From the NCBI RefSeq assembly GCF_000317145.1, contig NC_019697.1, forward strand, positions 6,065,889-6,129,888: DNA of 64,000 nt, written 5' to 3'. The DNA comes from Chamaesiphon minutus PCC 6605. GTDB lineage: Bacteria; Cyanobacteriota; Cyanobacteriia; Cyanobacteriales; Chamaesiphonaceae. The first letter of the stretch is position 1. Each line of letters begins with the position of its first letter. A program made the position numbers and the translations under genes. The notes beneath the pieces were generated by a model. It made no database searches. It saw only the letters and a program-made list of their open reading frames with translations, and was not told the DNA's origin. Positions 43,831 through 52,922 of this stretch are shown here, piece by piece.

Positions 43831-45348
43831 ATGATTGATTCCTTTTCGCAGCATTATCATCAGCGGACAAAATACGATCCAGAGACGATCTCATCCAAGA
43901 GCCAGGGGCTGGACTGGAGTCAACAACCGTCATCGTACAAAGAATATAAAATCGGCACTATTTACGATCTCAAACCATATTTACAAGCCACCAAACAAGA
44001 TGTCGAAAGTCAGTGGTGGCAAAGGTTGTCGCATTTCTTATTGTGTAGCTATGGATTAACAGCCAGAATGCAAACAATGGGCGAACCGATGTATTTACGT
44101 GCCGCTCCCTCCGCAGGTGGCTTGTATCCAGCCGAGATTTATTTAGTAGCTCGCGGTAATAGTTTGTTACCTGCTGGATTATATAATTATCAAGTCAAAG
44201 ATCATACTTTAATACATTTTTGGGCAAACGATGTTTGGCAGAATATTCAAGTTGCTTGTTTCAATCATCCAGCTTTGGCGATCGCCGATCTAAGCTTAAT
44301 TACTACAGCCGTATTTTATCGATCGGCATGGCGATATCAAGATCGGGCATATCGACGGATTTTTCTAGATACCGGACATTTATTAGGCAATATCGAACTA
44401 GCTGGCGCGATTAATGGATTTCGGCCTTATTTTGTGGGTGGTTTTATCGATCGCCAGATCGACGAGTTACTATATCTCAATACCGAAGAAGAAGGTGTTG
44501 TCACTGTTATTCCGATCGTCGATCTCGATGTACACCCCGATCTGAATATTCCTGCTTTCCCCTCAGCATTACCTTCAAAAATCAATTTAGAATATCCAGA
44601 ATTACCCGATGGACAATTGTTAAAATATTGCCATCAAATGACGGAAATCGCTCAATTTAGACAACTACCAGCAAATGTAAGTGCGATCGATCCAGTCGAA
44701 CTCGGAGACAAATATAACTTTCCATTTTGCCTCAAGATTTCTACCGCAACTTCACCGATTAGTTGGCAAGATGAGGTGCCATTAGCTGGGTTAGAAAATA
44801 CAATTCTCAAACGTCGATCGACTCGTGCCTATACAGGTGGAGCATTAATGCTCGAAGAACTCAATGCGATCTTAGATTTCACTTACCATCCTCAACATTA
44901 TATCGAGCAAGATTTAGATCCCAATCCCGACTATTTTGACTTGGGTTTAATCGAGACATTTATCGCTGTCTCCGGTGTAAATGGTTTAGAAGAAGGTTGT
45001 TATTATTATGCCCCAAAAGCACAAGAACTTCGACAAATTCGCTTCAAAAACTTTCGCCAAGAATTACATTATCTGTGCTTGGGACAAGAATTAGGCCGCG
45101 ATGCTGGAGCTACAATCTTTCATACTGCCGATCTACAAATGGCCGTCCAAAAATATGGCGATCGAGCTTATCGTTATTTACATTTAGATGCCGGACATTT
45201 AGGTCAACGTTTGAATTTAGCCGCAATTCGTCTAGATGTTGGCGTTAGTGGGATTGCGGGATTTTTTGACGATCGAGTCAATGAAGTTTTAGGCATTCCC
45301 GAAGATGAAGCTGTCCTATATATTACGACATTAGGACGTCCAGGTTAA
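43831..45348 (+). CDS. SagB/ThcOx-type nitroreductase-fold oxidoreductase
   Basis: The 505-residue protein has two repeated nitroreductase-like halves. The first (about 70-250) has RAAPSAGGLYPAEIYLVARG and YRRIFLDTGHLLGNIELAGA. The second (about 325-500) has LKRRSTRAYTGGALMLEELNAIL, GCYYYAPKAQELRQI and YLHLDAGHLGQRLNLAA. This arrangement is the SagB family of FMN-dependent azoline oxidases. There is no YcaO cyclodehydratase or precursor peptide nearby, so a bacteriocin role is unsupported; it may act as a standalone oxidoreductase. Confidence 0.8.
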   Translation: MIDSFSQHYHQRTKYDPETISSKSQGLDWSQQPSSYKEYKIGTIYDLKPYLQATKQDVESQWWQRLSHFLLCSYGLTARMQTMGEPMYLRAAPSAGGLYPAEIYLVARGNSLLPAGLYNYQVKDHTLIHFWANDVWQNIQVACFNHPALAIADLSLITTAVFYRSAWRYQDRAYRRIFLDTGHLLGNIELAGAINGFRPYFVGGFIDRQIDELLYLNTEEEGVVTVIPIVDLDVHPDLNIPAFPSALPSKINLEYPELPDGQLLKYCHQMTEIAQFRQLPANVSAIDPVELGDKYNFPFCLKISTATSPISWQDEVPLAGLENTILKRRSTRAYTGGALMLEELNAILDFTYHPQHYIEQDLDPNPDYFDLGLIETFIAVSGVNGLEEGCYYYAPKAQELRQIRFKNFRQELHYLCLGQELGRDAGATIFHTADLQMAVQKYGDRAYRYLHLDAGHLGQRLNLAAIRLDVGVSGIAGFFDDRVNEVLGIPEDEAVLYITTLGRPG

Positions 45349-45692
45349 AAGGAGATCGCACAGGGAGCTAAATTAGCACGATTTGCGTCTAGAGATAACA
45401 ACTATCGATCGGAAATACTGTTTGTCTGAGAGGATATTTGAAAAGTATAATATTTCACTTGCAAACCCTAGAAAATCCCCCCTAGCCCTTAAAAAGGGGG
45501 GAAACGGATTTTAAAGTCCCCCTTAAAAAGGGGGATTTAGGGGGATTTACCCAGCGTAAACGAAGCAATTAGACTTTTCAGACATCCTCTAAGGGGGATT
45601 TCCACCAATGCTGGTATAACTAGATCGATCTTGTCCGTATTTCCAAATATCGTCTAACCTGCAAGCATCAACATTAGTATGAGAGTTAAATT
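45349..45692. other. Spacer with a MITE-like element and G/C tracts
   Basis: It contains the element at 45429-45590 and several AAAATCCCCC/GGGGGATTT palindromic words. The last 100 bases are the probable promoter of the next gene. No gene is seen. Confidence 0.6.
45429..45590. mobile_element. 162-bp MITE-like element with imperfect ends
   Basis: The ends are AGAGGATATTTGAAAAGT (45429-45446) and the complement of AGAGGATGTCTGAAAAGT (45573-45590), with 16 of 18 bases matching. GGGG/CCCC stems fill the interior. No clear target duplication is seen, so this is less certain than the other two elements. Confidence 0.6.
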
Positions 45693-46034
45693 ATGACTGT
45701 TAAAGTAACTAAAATCTGGATTTCAGTCTTAGGTGCGATCTTCGCAATCGGCATCATGATTCCGTTTTTACCCGCATTAGCAAATACATCTACTGGCACC
45801 ACCCAAGTCAAATCGGAAACAGTCAATCTCACTGGCACGATTAAAAAATTAGCCCTGTCAGGTACCTGTTATCAACTGGCTGCCGATAATGGTAAAAAGT
45901 ACGAATTGATGGGTAAATTCCCCAAAATTGACGGCACTAGAGTACAAATAAGTGGCGTCCCCAAGACAGATATGGTAACTATCTGCCAAGTCGGACAACC
46001 GTTACAAGTCAAGACGGTGAAAGTGATTAAGTGA
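45693..46034 (+). CDS. Secreted small protein, DUF5818-like
   Basis: The 113-residue protein has a signal peptide (about 1-30) and a compact beta-rich domain with GTCYQLAADNGKKYELMGKFPKIDGTRVQISGVP, which fits DUF5818. It has two cysteines in the mature part. It is probably periplasmic. Function is unknown. Confidence 0.65.
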   Translation: MTVKVTKIWISVLGAIFAIGIMIPFLPALANTSTGTTQVKSETVNLTGTIKKLALSGTCYQLAADNGKKYELMGKFPKIDGTRVQISGVPKTDMVTICQVGQPLQVKTVKVIK

Positions 46035-46039
46035 GGGTA

Positions 46040-46193
46040 GGCTTTAGGTTTTAGGCTTTAGGCTTTAGGTTTTAGGTTTTAGGCTTTAGGCTTTAGGCTT
46101 TAGGCTTTAGGTTTTAGGTTTTAGGCTTTAGGCTTTAGGCTTTAGGCTTTAGGTTTTAGGTTTTAGGCTTTAGGCTTTAGGCTTTAGGCTTTG
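46040..46193. repeat. 154-bp heptamer array with 42-bp higher-order period
   Basis: Twenty-two 7-base units alternate between GGCTTTA (C) and GGTTTTA (T). After the first units the order settles into TTCCCC repeated, a 42-base superunit. The last unit is changed at its final base. Fourteen bases after the end (46208-46226) a GCGGAGG/CCTCCGC palindrome follows. Confidence 0.95.
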
Positions 46194-46367
46194 CGGATGA
46201 AATCACGCGGAGGTCTCCTCCGCATGTGTTTCACCAAGCAAGGTTTTAGGCTTTAGGGGAAAGGGGAAAGGGGAAATAAACTGCATTACCTATTACCCGT
46301 TACCCATTAACCGTTACCAATTACCTATCAACCATCCACCCTCCCCTTTTCCTAACTCCCAACTAAC
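46194..46367. repeat. Repeat-rich spacer after the heptamer array
   Basis: It contains AAGGGG units (about 46256-46276) and TTACCCA-type heptamers (about 46285-46330). No gene is seen. Confidence 0.6.
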
Positions 46368-47636
46368 TTACTCCGGCTTAACGGCAATAACGCCATACGC
46401 ATTCGGCGAGAGATACTGACGTGCGGCGAGTTGGATAGTTTTGGCGTCTAGAGCTTGGATTTGTTGTGGATAGTTGAGAGCTGGGGTGAGATCGCCGACT
46501 ACCGATCGATAATAACCGTAAAGATCGGCTCGATCGCTGGGAGTTTCGGTGCCAAAAATATACCGATTGGCAACTTGACGGCGGATGCGCGAGATTTCGG
46601 CGTCGGTAGCTAGAGTGTGTTGGAGTTGAAAAATATGTTGGGTAATAATTTGTTCGACTTCGGCGATATTTTCGCTCGGTAACTGCGCGCTCAAATAAAA
46701 TAATCCCTGAATGCGATTGCTCATATTACTAACGCTGATATTATTCACCAGTTGGCGGTCTTCTCGCAATTCTTTGACCAACCGTGAGGTGCGTCCAGAG
46801 CCGAGGATCGCTGCTAAAATATCGAGCGGATAAGTTTCGGATAACTGCATCAAACCAGGTACGCGCCACACCATAATCAATCTTGCCTGTTGCAGGCTCG
46901 GATCGATATATTCGCGACGAACGATGCGATTGAATGCTGGTTCGGGAGTAGGTTGAGACTTTTTGCCCACAAATTCTACAGCAGGCATACTACCGCCTTG
47001 CGCAGCAAAACCATCGGTAACGATATCGATTAATTCCTCTACAGGTAAATTCCCAACTGCTACCGCTGTCATGGCTGCGGGTTGATAATGAGTCGCATGG
47101 AAAAAGCGCATTTGCTGAGCGGTGATACCTTCAATAACCGCTTCTGGCCCTAAAACCGGACGACGATATGCTAACTTAGCAAATGCGACTTCGATCGCTT
47201 GTTGATAGATCCGCCGCGAGGAGTTATCCTGAGACCTACGAATTTCTTCAAGTACCACCAGTTTTTCTCTAGCAAAGTCATCTTCAGGAATGCGGGGATT
47301 GGTGACAACATCGATTTGGAGAGGAGCTAGTGCGGCAAAATCTTTAGGTGCAGTAGTGATGTAGTAGTGAGTATAGTCTTGGCTCGTCGCCGCATTTGTC
47401 ACCGCACCGCGTTCTTCTACCAGTCGCTCGAATTCACCTGCCGCCAATCTCGATGTCCCTTTGAACACCATGTGTTCGAGGAAGTGTGCCATGCCATTGA
47501 TGCCATCGGTTTCTAAGAACGAACCCACATTCAGCCAGATGTTGAGATTTACCGCTTCGACAGGCATTTGTTCGGCAACGATGGTCAATCCATTCGGTAA
47601 AGTGCGAACTGTAGGGCGATTGAGGGTCGTAGTCAC
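46368..47636 (-). CDS. M16-family zinc peptidase
   Basis: The 422-residue protein has the inverse zinc motif HFLEHMVFKG (HxxEH) near residue 48 and the distal glutamate region EEIRRSQDNSSRRI. The second half has the typical DILAAILGSGRTSRL block. These peptidases process or degrade peptides in the cell or periplasm; substrates are unknown. Many cyanobacteria have two adjacent M16 genes, but only one is seen here. Confidence 0.9.
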   Translation of the reverse strand: MTTTLNRPTVRTLPNGLTIVAEQMPVEAVNLNIWLNVGSFLETDGINGMAHFLEHMVFKGTSRLAAGEFERLVEERGAVTNAATSQDYTHYYITTAPKDFAALAPLQIDVVTNPRIPEDDFAREKLVVLEEIRRSQDNSSRRIYQQAIEVAFAKLAYRRPVLGPEAVIEGITAQQMRFFHATHYQPAAMTAVAVGNLPVEELIDIVTDGFAAQGGSMPAVEFVGKKSQPTPEPAFNRIVRREYIDPSLQQARLIMVWRVPGLMQLSETYPLDILAAILGSGRTSRLVKELREDRQLVNNISVSNMSNRIQGLFYLSAQLPSENIAEVEQIITQHIFQLQHTLATDAEISRIRRQVANRYIFGTETPSDRADLYGYYRSVVGDLTPALNYPQQIQALDAKTIQLAARQYLSPNAYGVIAVKPE

Positions 47637-47866
47637 TGCGATTGTGCTCCTGCTAAATAAGACGATCGAATTTGATTATCTTCAATCAGTATAGTAGACC
47701 CGCACGATCGAGCAGATTAGAGCTATCGATCGTCGCTCTAGCAGCTTGAGTCACCCAGTTCATAGTTAAAGGTGATTGGGAATACTAATAATTAATACCA
47801 CTGATGCTCATTCCGTAGCTGGAAAACTACAAAACGAGCTACTTTGTCAATTATTAACTAAACTCT

Positions 47867-48877
47867 ATGCTTGGTCTATCACAAACACTCGAACGTTGGG
47901 AATACCTATGGCGTAAACAAAATGTCACTTACTGGGCATTTGGCTGGTCGGCTCTATCGCTATTTACTTATATCTTTTTTAGCGGCCCAGCACAAGGAAT
48001 CGAGCGACCTTTCTGGTATCGAATTTTTACCGCTTATATTCTCCAAAATGTCCCAACAATCTTTGCGGGATTGCTATGTATTCGCAATGGAGTGAGTCGC
48101 AGGATGCCGAGTGGTAGTCAAGTTTGGTTACTTTTTGGCACCGCTTTACTCGCTTATTCAGTCGGCAATATCTTCTTTAGCTCGTGGGAATTAGTCTGGC
48201 AGCTCAACTCGACTGGATCGCTCGGCGATCCGTTTTTCGTAATTTTTTATATTTGTCTATTACTAGCGATGTTTGCCGCGATCGTTAATAAGCGCGTGCG
48301 GTTAAATATTTATCAATGGGCGATCGTATTGGGGATTAGTATTTATGCAGCGACGATCTTGTTGTGGATTCTCAAGCCACCTGCCGATAGTAGTAATACT
48401 GTAGTTGAGGCTATATCGACACCTGCTAGCCAAGTTCAGACAACAGCCGTCACATCTGCGGCAACTCCCGCACCCGCGCTAGCTGCACCCGCAGTCGAGC
48501 CTACACCAGACGCGCCCGGATGGGTAATGTTTTTCGACGGTATCCTCAAACCTTACGGTCAAACTTTAAATGCCTTTTATGTCTGGTGCGATATTGCTTT
48601 ATTTGCGATGGCGATCGTGATGATTTTAGCCTTCTGGGGCGGACGACTCAGCAATGCTTGGCAGTTTATCGCTCAGGGAATTACTTGTTATTATATTGCT
48701 GACATGTGGTTTGCCTATGCGGGCAATCAGATCCCAGATTACCAAGGTGGCTTTATGTTGGAAGTCTTCTGGATTCTCGGTGCGATCCAGTTCGGTGTCG
48801 CTGCTGGCATCGAATTCGAGCACATGCAAGCCCGTAAGCAGGGTGATGAAGACTGGATCTACGACGATGTGGGGTAG
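47867..48877 (+). CDS. Multi-span membrane protein, function unknown
   Basis: The 336-residue protein has about nine hydrophobic segments. A Pro/Ala/Thr-rich linker lies about 175-215, between the first six and last three segments. The tail is acidic (GDEDWIYDDVG). No known transporter motif is seen. Confidence 0.6.
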   Translation: MLGLSQTLERWEYLWRKQNVTYWAFGWSALSLFTYIFFSGPAQGIERPFWYRIFTAYILQNVPTIFAGLLCIRNGVSRRMPSGSQVWLLFGTALLAYSVGNIFFSSWELVWQLNSTGSLGDPFFVIFYICLLLAMFAAIVNKRVRLNIYQWAIVLGISIYAATILLWILKPPADSSNTVVEAISTPASQVQTTAVTSAATPAPALAAPAVEPTPDAPGWVMFFDGILKPYGQTLNAFYVWCDIALFAMAIVMILAFWGGRLSNAWQFIAQGITCYYIADMWFAYAGNQIPDYQGGFMLEVFWILGAIQFGVAAGIEFEHMQARKQGDEDWIYDDVG

Positions 48878-49187
48878 ATGGGCAGATGGGTGGATGGGTG
48901 GATGGGTGGATGGGTAATGGGTACCAACATCCCAATCCGCAATCCGCAATCCTGTCTTGTCTTGACGCACACAAACGGGAGGGAACCTCCCGTTCGATGC
49001 GTCGCTGTCTCGCTCAATCTGGAGGAAACCTCCGCAAGCGCGAGCCGCTGCTTAGTGGAACGTACGCTGTAGGCGTTGGCGATAGCCTGCCGTAGGCATA
49101 CGAAGCGAGACGTGCCGCAGGCGGGAACCGCTCCCTACGGGAAGGCTACGCCAACAGCGCGATTCCATCCGCAAAATCCAAAATCTC
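48878..49187. repeat. Dense dispersed-repeat region
   Basis: It contains GGGTGGAT octamers (about 48880-48915), AATCCGC heptamers (about 48930-48950) and a GGGAGGGAACCTCCCG inverted word (about 48978-48997). Palindromic words ending GGCTACGCCAACAGCGC (49105-49160) follow. It resembles the repeats at 11370-11432 and within hetI. No gene is seen. Confidence 0.75.
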
Positions 49188-49922
49188 TTAGCTCATCATC
49201 TTCAGCATCCACTCGGAACGATCGAGATCGCCGCCGATGACGATTGCGCTGGCATATTCGGGCGATATTTCTAGCTTTTGAATGTGCCAAATATCATTTG
49301 TAGGCACGGAAATAATCGCAGCAGGCGTACTGGGATCGATCGAGACCTCGATTCGATCTAAAGGAGTGCTTAGGCCAGTTCCACAGGCTTTGAGATAGGA
49401 TTCTTTTTGGACCCAGGCATGAAAAAATGCGGCGAGCTTGCTGTCGATGGGGAGACTATGAAAAACAGCTTGCTCGGCGGGAGAAAAAAATCGATCGACC
49501 AAATCCGCCGCAGGCAAAGGATGAATGTATTCGATATCGATACCAATCGGATATTTGGCACTAATTCCATACACGGCTCGATCGCGAGAATGGGATAGAT
49601 TAAACTGGATCTGGCTGCCTGCGATTCTCGTTCCGTTCGCGTAGCGTTTGCCTTCGCAAAGAGGCTTCGCCAACGCAGGTTTGCCACGATCGCTATAGGT
49701 AAACGCAATCTGTGCTGGCGTCAAATCGAGATACAGACTCAAAATGTGCCGTAAATATCCGCGCGCGACAGTCCAACGATCGCCATGTAGTGGATTGATA
49801 AATTTAGCCGCACGTTGGCGTTCTTCAAGACTTAAAAATCGACCCAATTCGTCAACCCGATCTCGTTCGAGATCGAGATGAGTACTCCAGACATGAATAT
49901 CGCGCTCTGATAACATCAACAT
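49188..49922 (-). CDS. hetI: 4'-Phosphopantetheinyl transferase
   Basis: The 244-residue Sfp-type enzyme has the magnesium and CoA motifs GIDIEYIHPLP, FFSPAEQAVFHSLP and AWVQKESYLKACGTGL. It transfers phosphopantetheine to acyl or peptidyl carrier proteins. Cyanobacterial members (HetI/Sfp) are the only such enzyme in many strains. Residues about 84-100 (KPLCEGKRYANGTRIAG) are an unusual insert explained by a dispersed repeat. Confidence 0.88.
   Translation of the reverse strand: MLMLSERDIHVWSTHLDLERDRVDELGRFLSLEERQRAAKFINPLHGDRWTVARGYLRHILSLYLDLTPAQIAFTYSDRGKPALAKPLCEGKRYANGTRIAGSQIQFNLSHSRDRAVYGISAKYPIGIDIEYIHPLPAADLVDRFFSPAEQAVFHSLPIDSKLAAFFHAWVQKESYLKACGTGLSTPLDRIEVSIDPSTPAAIISVPTNDIWHIQKLEISPEYASAIVIGGDLDRSEWMLKMMS
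49630..49666 (-). repeat. Dispersed repeat inside the hetI coding region
   Basis: This word contains CGTTCGCGTAGCGTTTGCCT and the GGCTTCGCCAACGC-type continuation, which are typical intergenic cyanobacterial repeats. It adds about 12-15 residues between ALAKP and the conserved IQFNLSHS motif, without breaking the frame. Confidence 0.65.
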
Positions 49923-50105
49923 GCGTGGATCTGCGGTGCAAAGAATGGTAGATAATTAAAGACAACCCATTGTACCCCTGTCTGAGTTTAGCAGCGATCG
50001 ATAGAGGCTGTAATGCCGATCGGGGTAGAATAGATTTCATTCGCGCCTCTTCAACGATGAAATCGGGCTTTGAAAGTAATTATCGTCGAACTAGATTTTT
50101 AGCAT

Positions 50106-51899
50106 ATGCGAACCCATTATTGCGGCACCATCCGCACCGAACAAATTGGCGAAACTATTACCCTCTGCGGATGGGTAGATCGTCGCCGCGATCTTGGGGG
50201 GGTAATTTTTCTCCATTTACGCGATCGATCGGGTTCGGTACAGGTTGTGAGCGATCCGGTACGCACGCCTGAAACCTACCCTCTTGCGGAGACACTTCGC
50301 AGCGAGTATGTAGTCAAAATTACCGGACGCGTTTACGCACGTCCTGAAGAATCTCTCAACACGCGGATCGACACAGGCGAAATTGAAGTCTACGCCGAGC
50401 AAATCGAGATTCTCAACCGCGTTCACAAACAATTACCCTTCCAGGTATCTCAGACCGAAAATGAGTTCGTGCGGGAGGATTTACGCCTCAAGTATCGCTA
50501 TCTCGATCTGCGGCGCGAACGGATGAGTGCCAATCTCCAACTCCGCCATCGCGTTATCAAAACGATCCGCCGCTGTTTGGAAGATCGCTTTAACTTTATG
50601 GAGATCGAGACGCCAATTTTAACGCGCTCTACTCCCGAAGGTGCCAGAGATTTTATTTTACCCAGTCGCGTCAATTTGGGTGAATGGTTTGCCCTCCCTC
50701 AATCGCCACAACTATTCAAACAACTATTGATGGTATCGGGATTCGATCGCTATTATCAAGTCGCGCGGTGTTTTCGCGACGAAGATTTGCGTGCAGATCG
50801 ACAACCCGAATTCACCCAGTTAGACATGGAAATGAGTTTCATGTCTCAGGAAGAAATCATCGAGTTGAATGAAGAATTAATCTGGCAAATCTTCAAAGAA
50901 ATTAAAGGTGTCGAATTAGCTCGTCCCTTCCCGCGCATGACTTATGCCGAAGCAATGGCAGACTACGGCTGCGATAAACCCGATACCAGATTTGACTTAA
51001 AATTAGTCAATGTTTCGGAGTTATTTAAAGACTCCCAATTCAAAGTATTTTCTGGCGCGATCGCTAGCGGTGGGATTGTCAAAATCTTACCGATTCCTGG
51101 CGGTAACGAAACTATCTCCAATGTCCGAATTAAGCCGGGTGGCAACTTATTTAAAGAAGCGACAGAAGCAGGTGCTAAAGGTTTAGCCTATATTCGCGTC
51201 CTCGAAAATAATGAAATTGATACGATTGGTGCAATTAAAGACTCATTATCTGAAGAGAGAAAACAACAATTATTAACTCTTACCAATGCCAAACCTGGAG
51301 ACTTATTACTCTTCGGTGCTGGCGATGCGGCGATGGTTAATAAAACACTCGATCGATTGCGCTTGGTTATCGGTCGCGAACTCGGTTTAATCGACGATAA
51401 TAAAGTCAATTTATTATGGGTAACCGAATTCCCCATGTTCGAGTATAACGCCGATGAAAAGCGTCTCGAAGCTCTCCATCACCCCTTCACATCCCCCCAT
51501 CCCGACGACATTGGCGATCTCACTACCGCCCGCGCCCAAGCCTACGATATTATCTTTAATGGTACCGAAATTGGCGGTGGTAGCGTGAGAATTCATCAAC
51601 GTGAAGTCCAAGAAAAAGTCTTTAGTGCGATCGGATTATCAGCCGCAGAAGCTAACGATAAGTTTGGCTTTTTACTCGAAGCTTTTGAGTATGGAACTCC
51701 TCCACATGGTGGGATTGCTTACGGACTCGATCGATTGGTAATGTTACTCGCAGGTGAAGATTCGATCCGCGATACGATCGCGTTTCCGAAGACGCAGCAA
51801 GCACGGTGTTTGCTTACAAATGCACCCGCACAGGTGGATGCCAAGCAACTCAAGGAATTAGAGGTGATTTCTACTTATAAGCCTAAGGCGGATAGCTAG
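50106..51899 (+). CDS. aspS: Aspartyl-tRNA synthetase
   Basis: The 597-residue class II synthetase has an N-terminal OB-fold anticodon-binding domain (about 1-110), the catalytic core with [59 protein letters not shown], the bacterial GAD insert (about 290-420) and the C-terminal [23 protein letters not shown] motif 3. The bacterial insertion length is normal. It may be the non-discriminating form if the strain uses GatCAB. Confidence 0.96.
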   Translation: MRTHYCGTIRTEQIGETITLCGWVDRRRDLGGVIFLHLRDRSGSVQVVSDPVRTPETYPLAETLRSEYVVKITGRVYARPEESLNTRIDTGEIEVYAEQIEILNRVHKQLPFQVSQTENEFVREDLRLKYRYLDLRRERMSANLQLRHRVIKTIRRCLEDRFNFMEIETPILTRSTPEGARDFILPSRVNLGEWFALPQSPQLFKQLLMVSGFDRYYQVARCFRDEDLRADRQPEFTQLDMEMSFMSQEEIIELNEELIWQIFKEIKGVELARPFPRMTYAEAMADYGCDKPDTRFDLKLVNVSELFKDSQFKVFSGAIASGGIVKILPIPGGNETISNVRIKPGGNLFKEATEAGAKGLAYIRVLENNEIDTIGAIKDSLSEERKQQLLTLTNAKPGDLLLFGAGDAAMVNKTLDRLRLVIGRELGLIDDNKVNLLWVTEFPMFEYNADEKRLEALHHPFTSPHPDDIGDLTTARAQAYDIIFNGTEIGGGSVRIHQREVQEKVFSAIGLSAAEANDKFGFLLEAFEYGTPPHGGIAYGLDRLVMLLAGEDSIRDTIAFPKTQQARCLLTNAPAQVDAKQLKELEVISTYKPKADS

Positions 51900-52372
51900 G
51901 GTTAAGAACACTCTCAGTTGGATTCACTGGTGCGATCGAAACCCGGGTCTGGGGGTTGTCTTGACGCGCTAAACCGTCGGGAAACAAAGGCGTGCGCGCG
52001 TCGCTCCGACCCCCAGACACCCCGCTGAGGGGCGGCGTCCCGCCCCTCAGACTCCCCTGCGTAAGGTTCGATCTGTTTGCGGTGGGGCGCGCTTCGCATT
52101 AGTACTTTCAGTCAGTTAAGTAGATCGGCATAATTAAATTAAATATAAAATAACCTAAAAGGTTGCACGGGGATCTTCTACTAATACATAGAAAAGCTCG
52201 CTCGACTATCCCCCAAGCGGGTCTGCCATTAGATAGATATTTTATATTTGCTTTAATTAATAGATATCTCGATCGATAGAAAAACAATAATTCGTTCGGG
52301 AGATGAAGAAATTTGTTATCGAGAATACACTTTATGTATAACCAAAATTAAACAAACGACTCCCGAAGTAAT
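51900..52372. other. Spacer with a GC-rich repeat block
   Basis: A GC-rich, almost HIP1-free block (about 51940-52100) contains inverted words GTCTGGGGGT (51947-51956) and ACCCCCAGAC (52009-52018) and an 11-base hairpin (52025-52035 with 52040-52050). The remainder is AT-rich and probably the promoter of the CsbD-like gene. No gene is seen; the minus-strand frame there is judged spurious. Confidence 0.6.
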
Positions 52373-52792
52373 ATGAGTATCGAAAATCGCACTGAAGCAA
52401 ATATTAAAGATGTTGAAGGTAAGGCTCAAGCTGCTGCGGGAGAACTTACTAACGACTCCGGCGATAAAATTGCAGGCAACGCCAAACAAGCAGAGGCTGA
52501 TGCACGTAATGGTGTAGAAGATCTCAAAGATAATGCCAAAGATGTTGGCGAAACGCTCAAAGAAAAGGCTGGAGAACTCAAAGATAAAGTCGGCGACGCA
52601 TTTAACGATCTCAAAGAGAATCTCTCTGAGGGCGCGCAAGAAGTTAAAGCCAATACTGAAGACGCGATCGATAATACCAAAGCCAAAGTCGAAGATCTTA
52701 AATCCGAAGCAGATAAAGCAGAACGGCACGCCAACCACGGCACAACTAATGCTGTCGCAGATGCCAAGGCAAAAGTTAATAATCTCAAATAG
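52373..52792 (+). CDS. CsbD/LEA-like stress protein
   Basis: The 139-residue hydrophilic protein is Lys-, Glu-, Asp- and Ala-rich with predicted amphipathic helix. The N-terminal part (NIKDVEGKAQAAAGELTNDSGDKIAGNAKQAEADARN) fits CsbD-like proteins. The rest has repeats of the LKEKAGELKDKVGDAFNDLK type, as in late-embryogenesis-abundant proteins. It probably protects proteins or membranes under desiccation or osmotic stress. Confidence 0.8.
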   Translation: MSIENRTEANIKDVEGKAQAAAGELTNDSGDKIAGNAKQAEADARNGVEDLKDNAKDVGETLKEKAGELKDKVGDAFNDLKENLSEGAQEVKANTEDAIDNTKAKVEDLKSEADKAERHANHGTTNAVADAKAKVNNLK

Positions 52793-52883
52793 TCGATTTC
52801 AATCGATGCTAGCCTTTGCTATTTGGCGATCGTTCATCAACAGGATAACAGATCGGGCACATTACACTCACACTTAATTAGCC

Positions 52884-52922
52884 GACCAGTACTAACCGAT
52901 CGTTAGCACTGGTCTTTTTTTG
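52884..52922 (+). terminator. Rho-independent terminator
   Basis: The arms GACCAGTACTAAC and GTTAGCACTGGTC (one mismatch) enclose a 5-base loop, followed by a T-run. It lies about 90 bases after the CsbD-like gene. Confidence 0.85.

Noticed and set aside
43831-45348. SagB-like gene as part of a bacteriocin cluster
   Set aside because: No YcaO, precursor peptide or dedicated transporter adjoins it.
46040-46193. Heptamer array as CRISPR or telomere
   Set aside because: No spacers separate the units, unit length is 7, and no cas genes are nearby; a circular bacterial chromosome needs no telomere repeat.
52316-52738. 140-codon minus-strand frame opposite the CsbD-like gene
   Set aside because: It is Phe/Ile-rich mirror of Glu/Lys/Asp codons, a common artefact of LEA-like genes.
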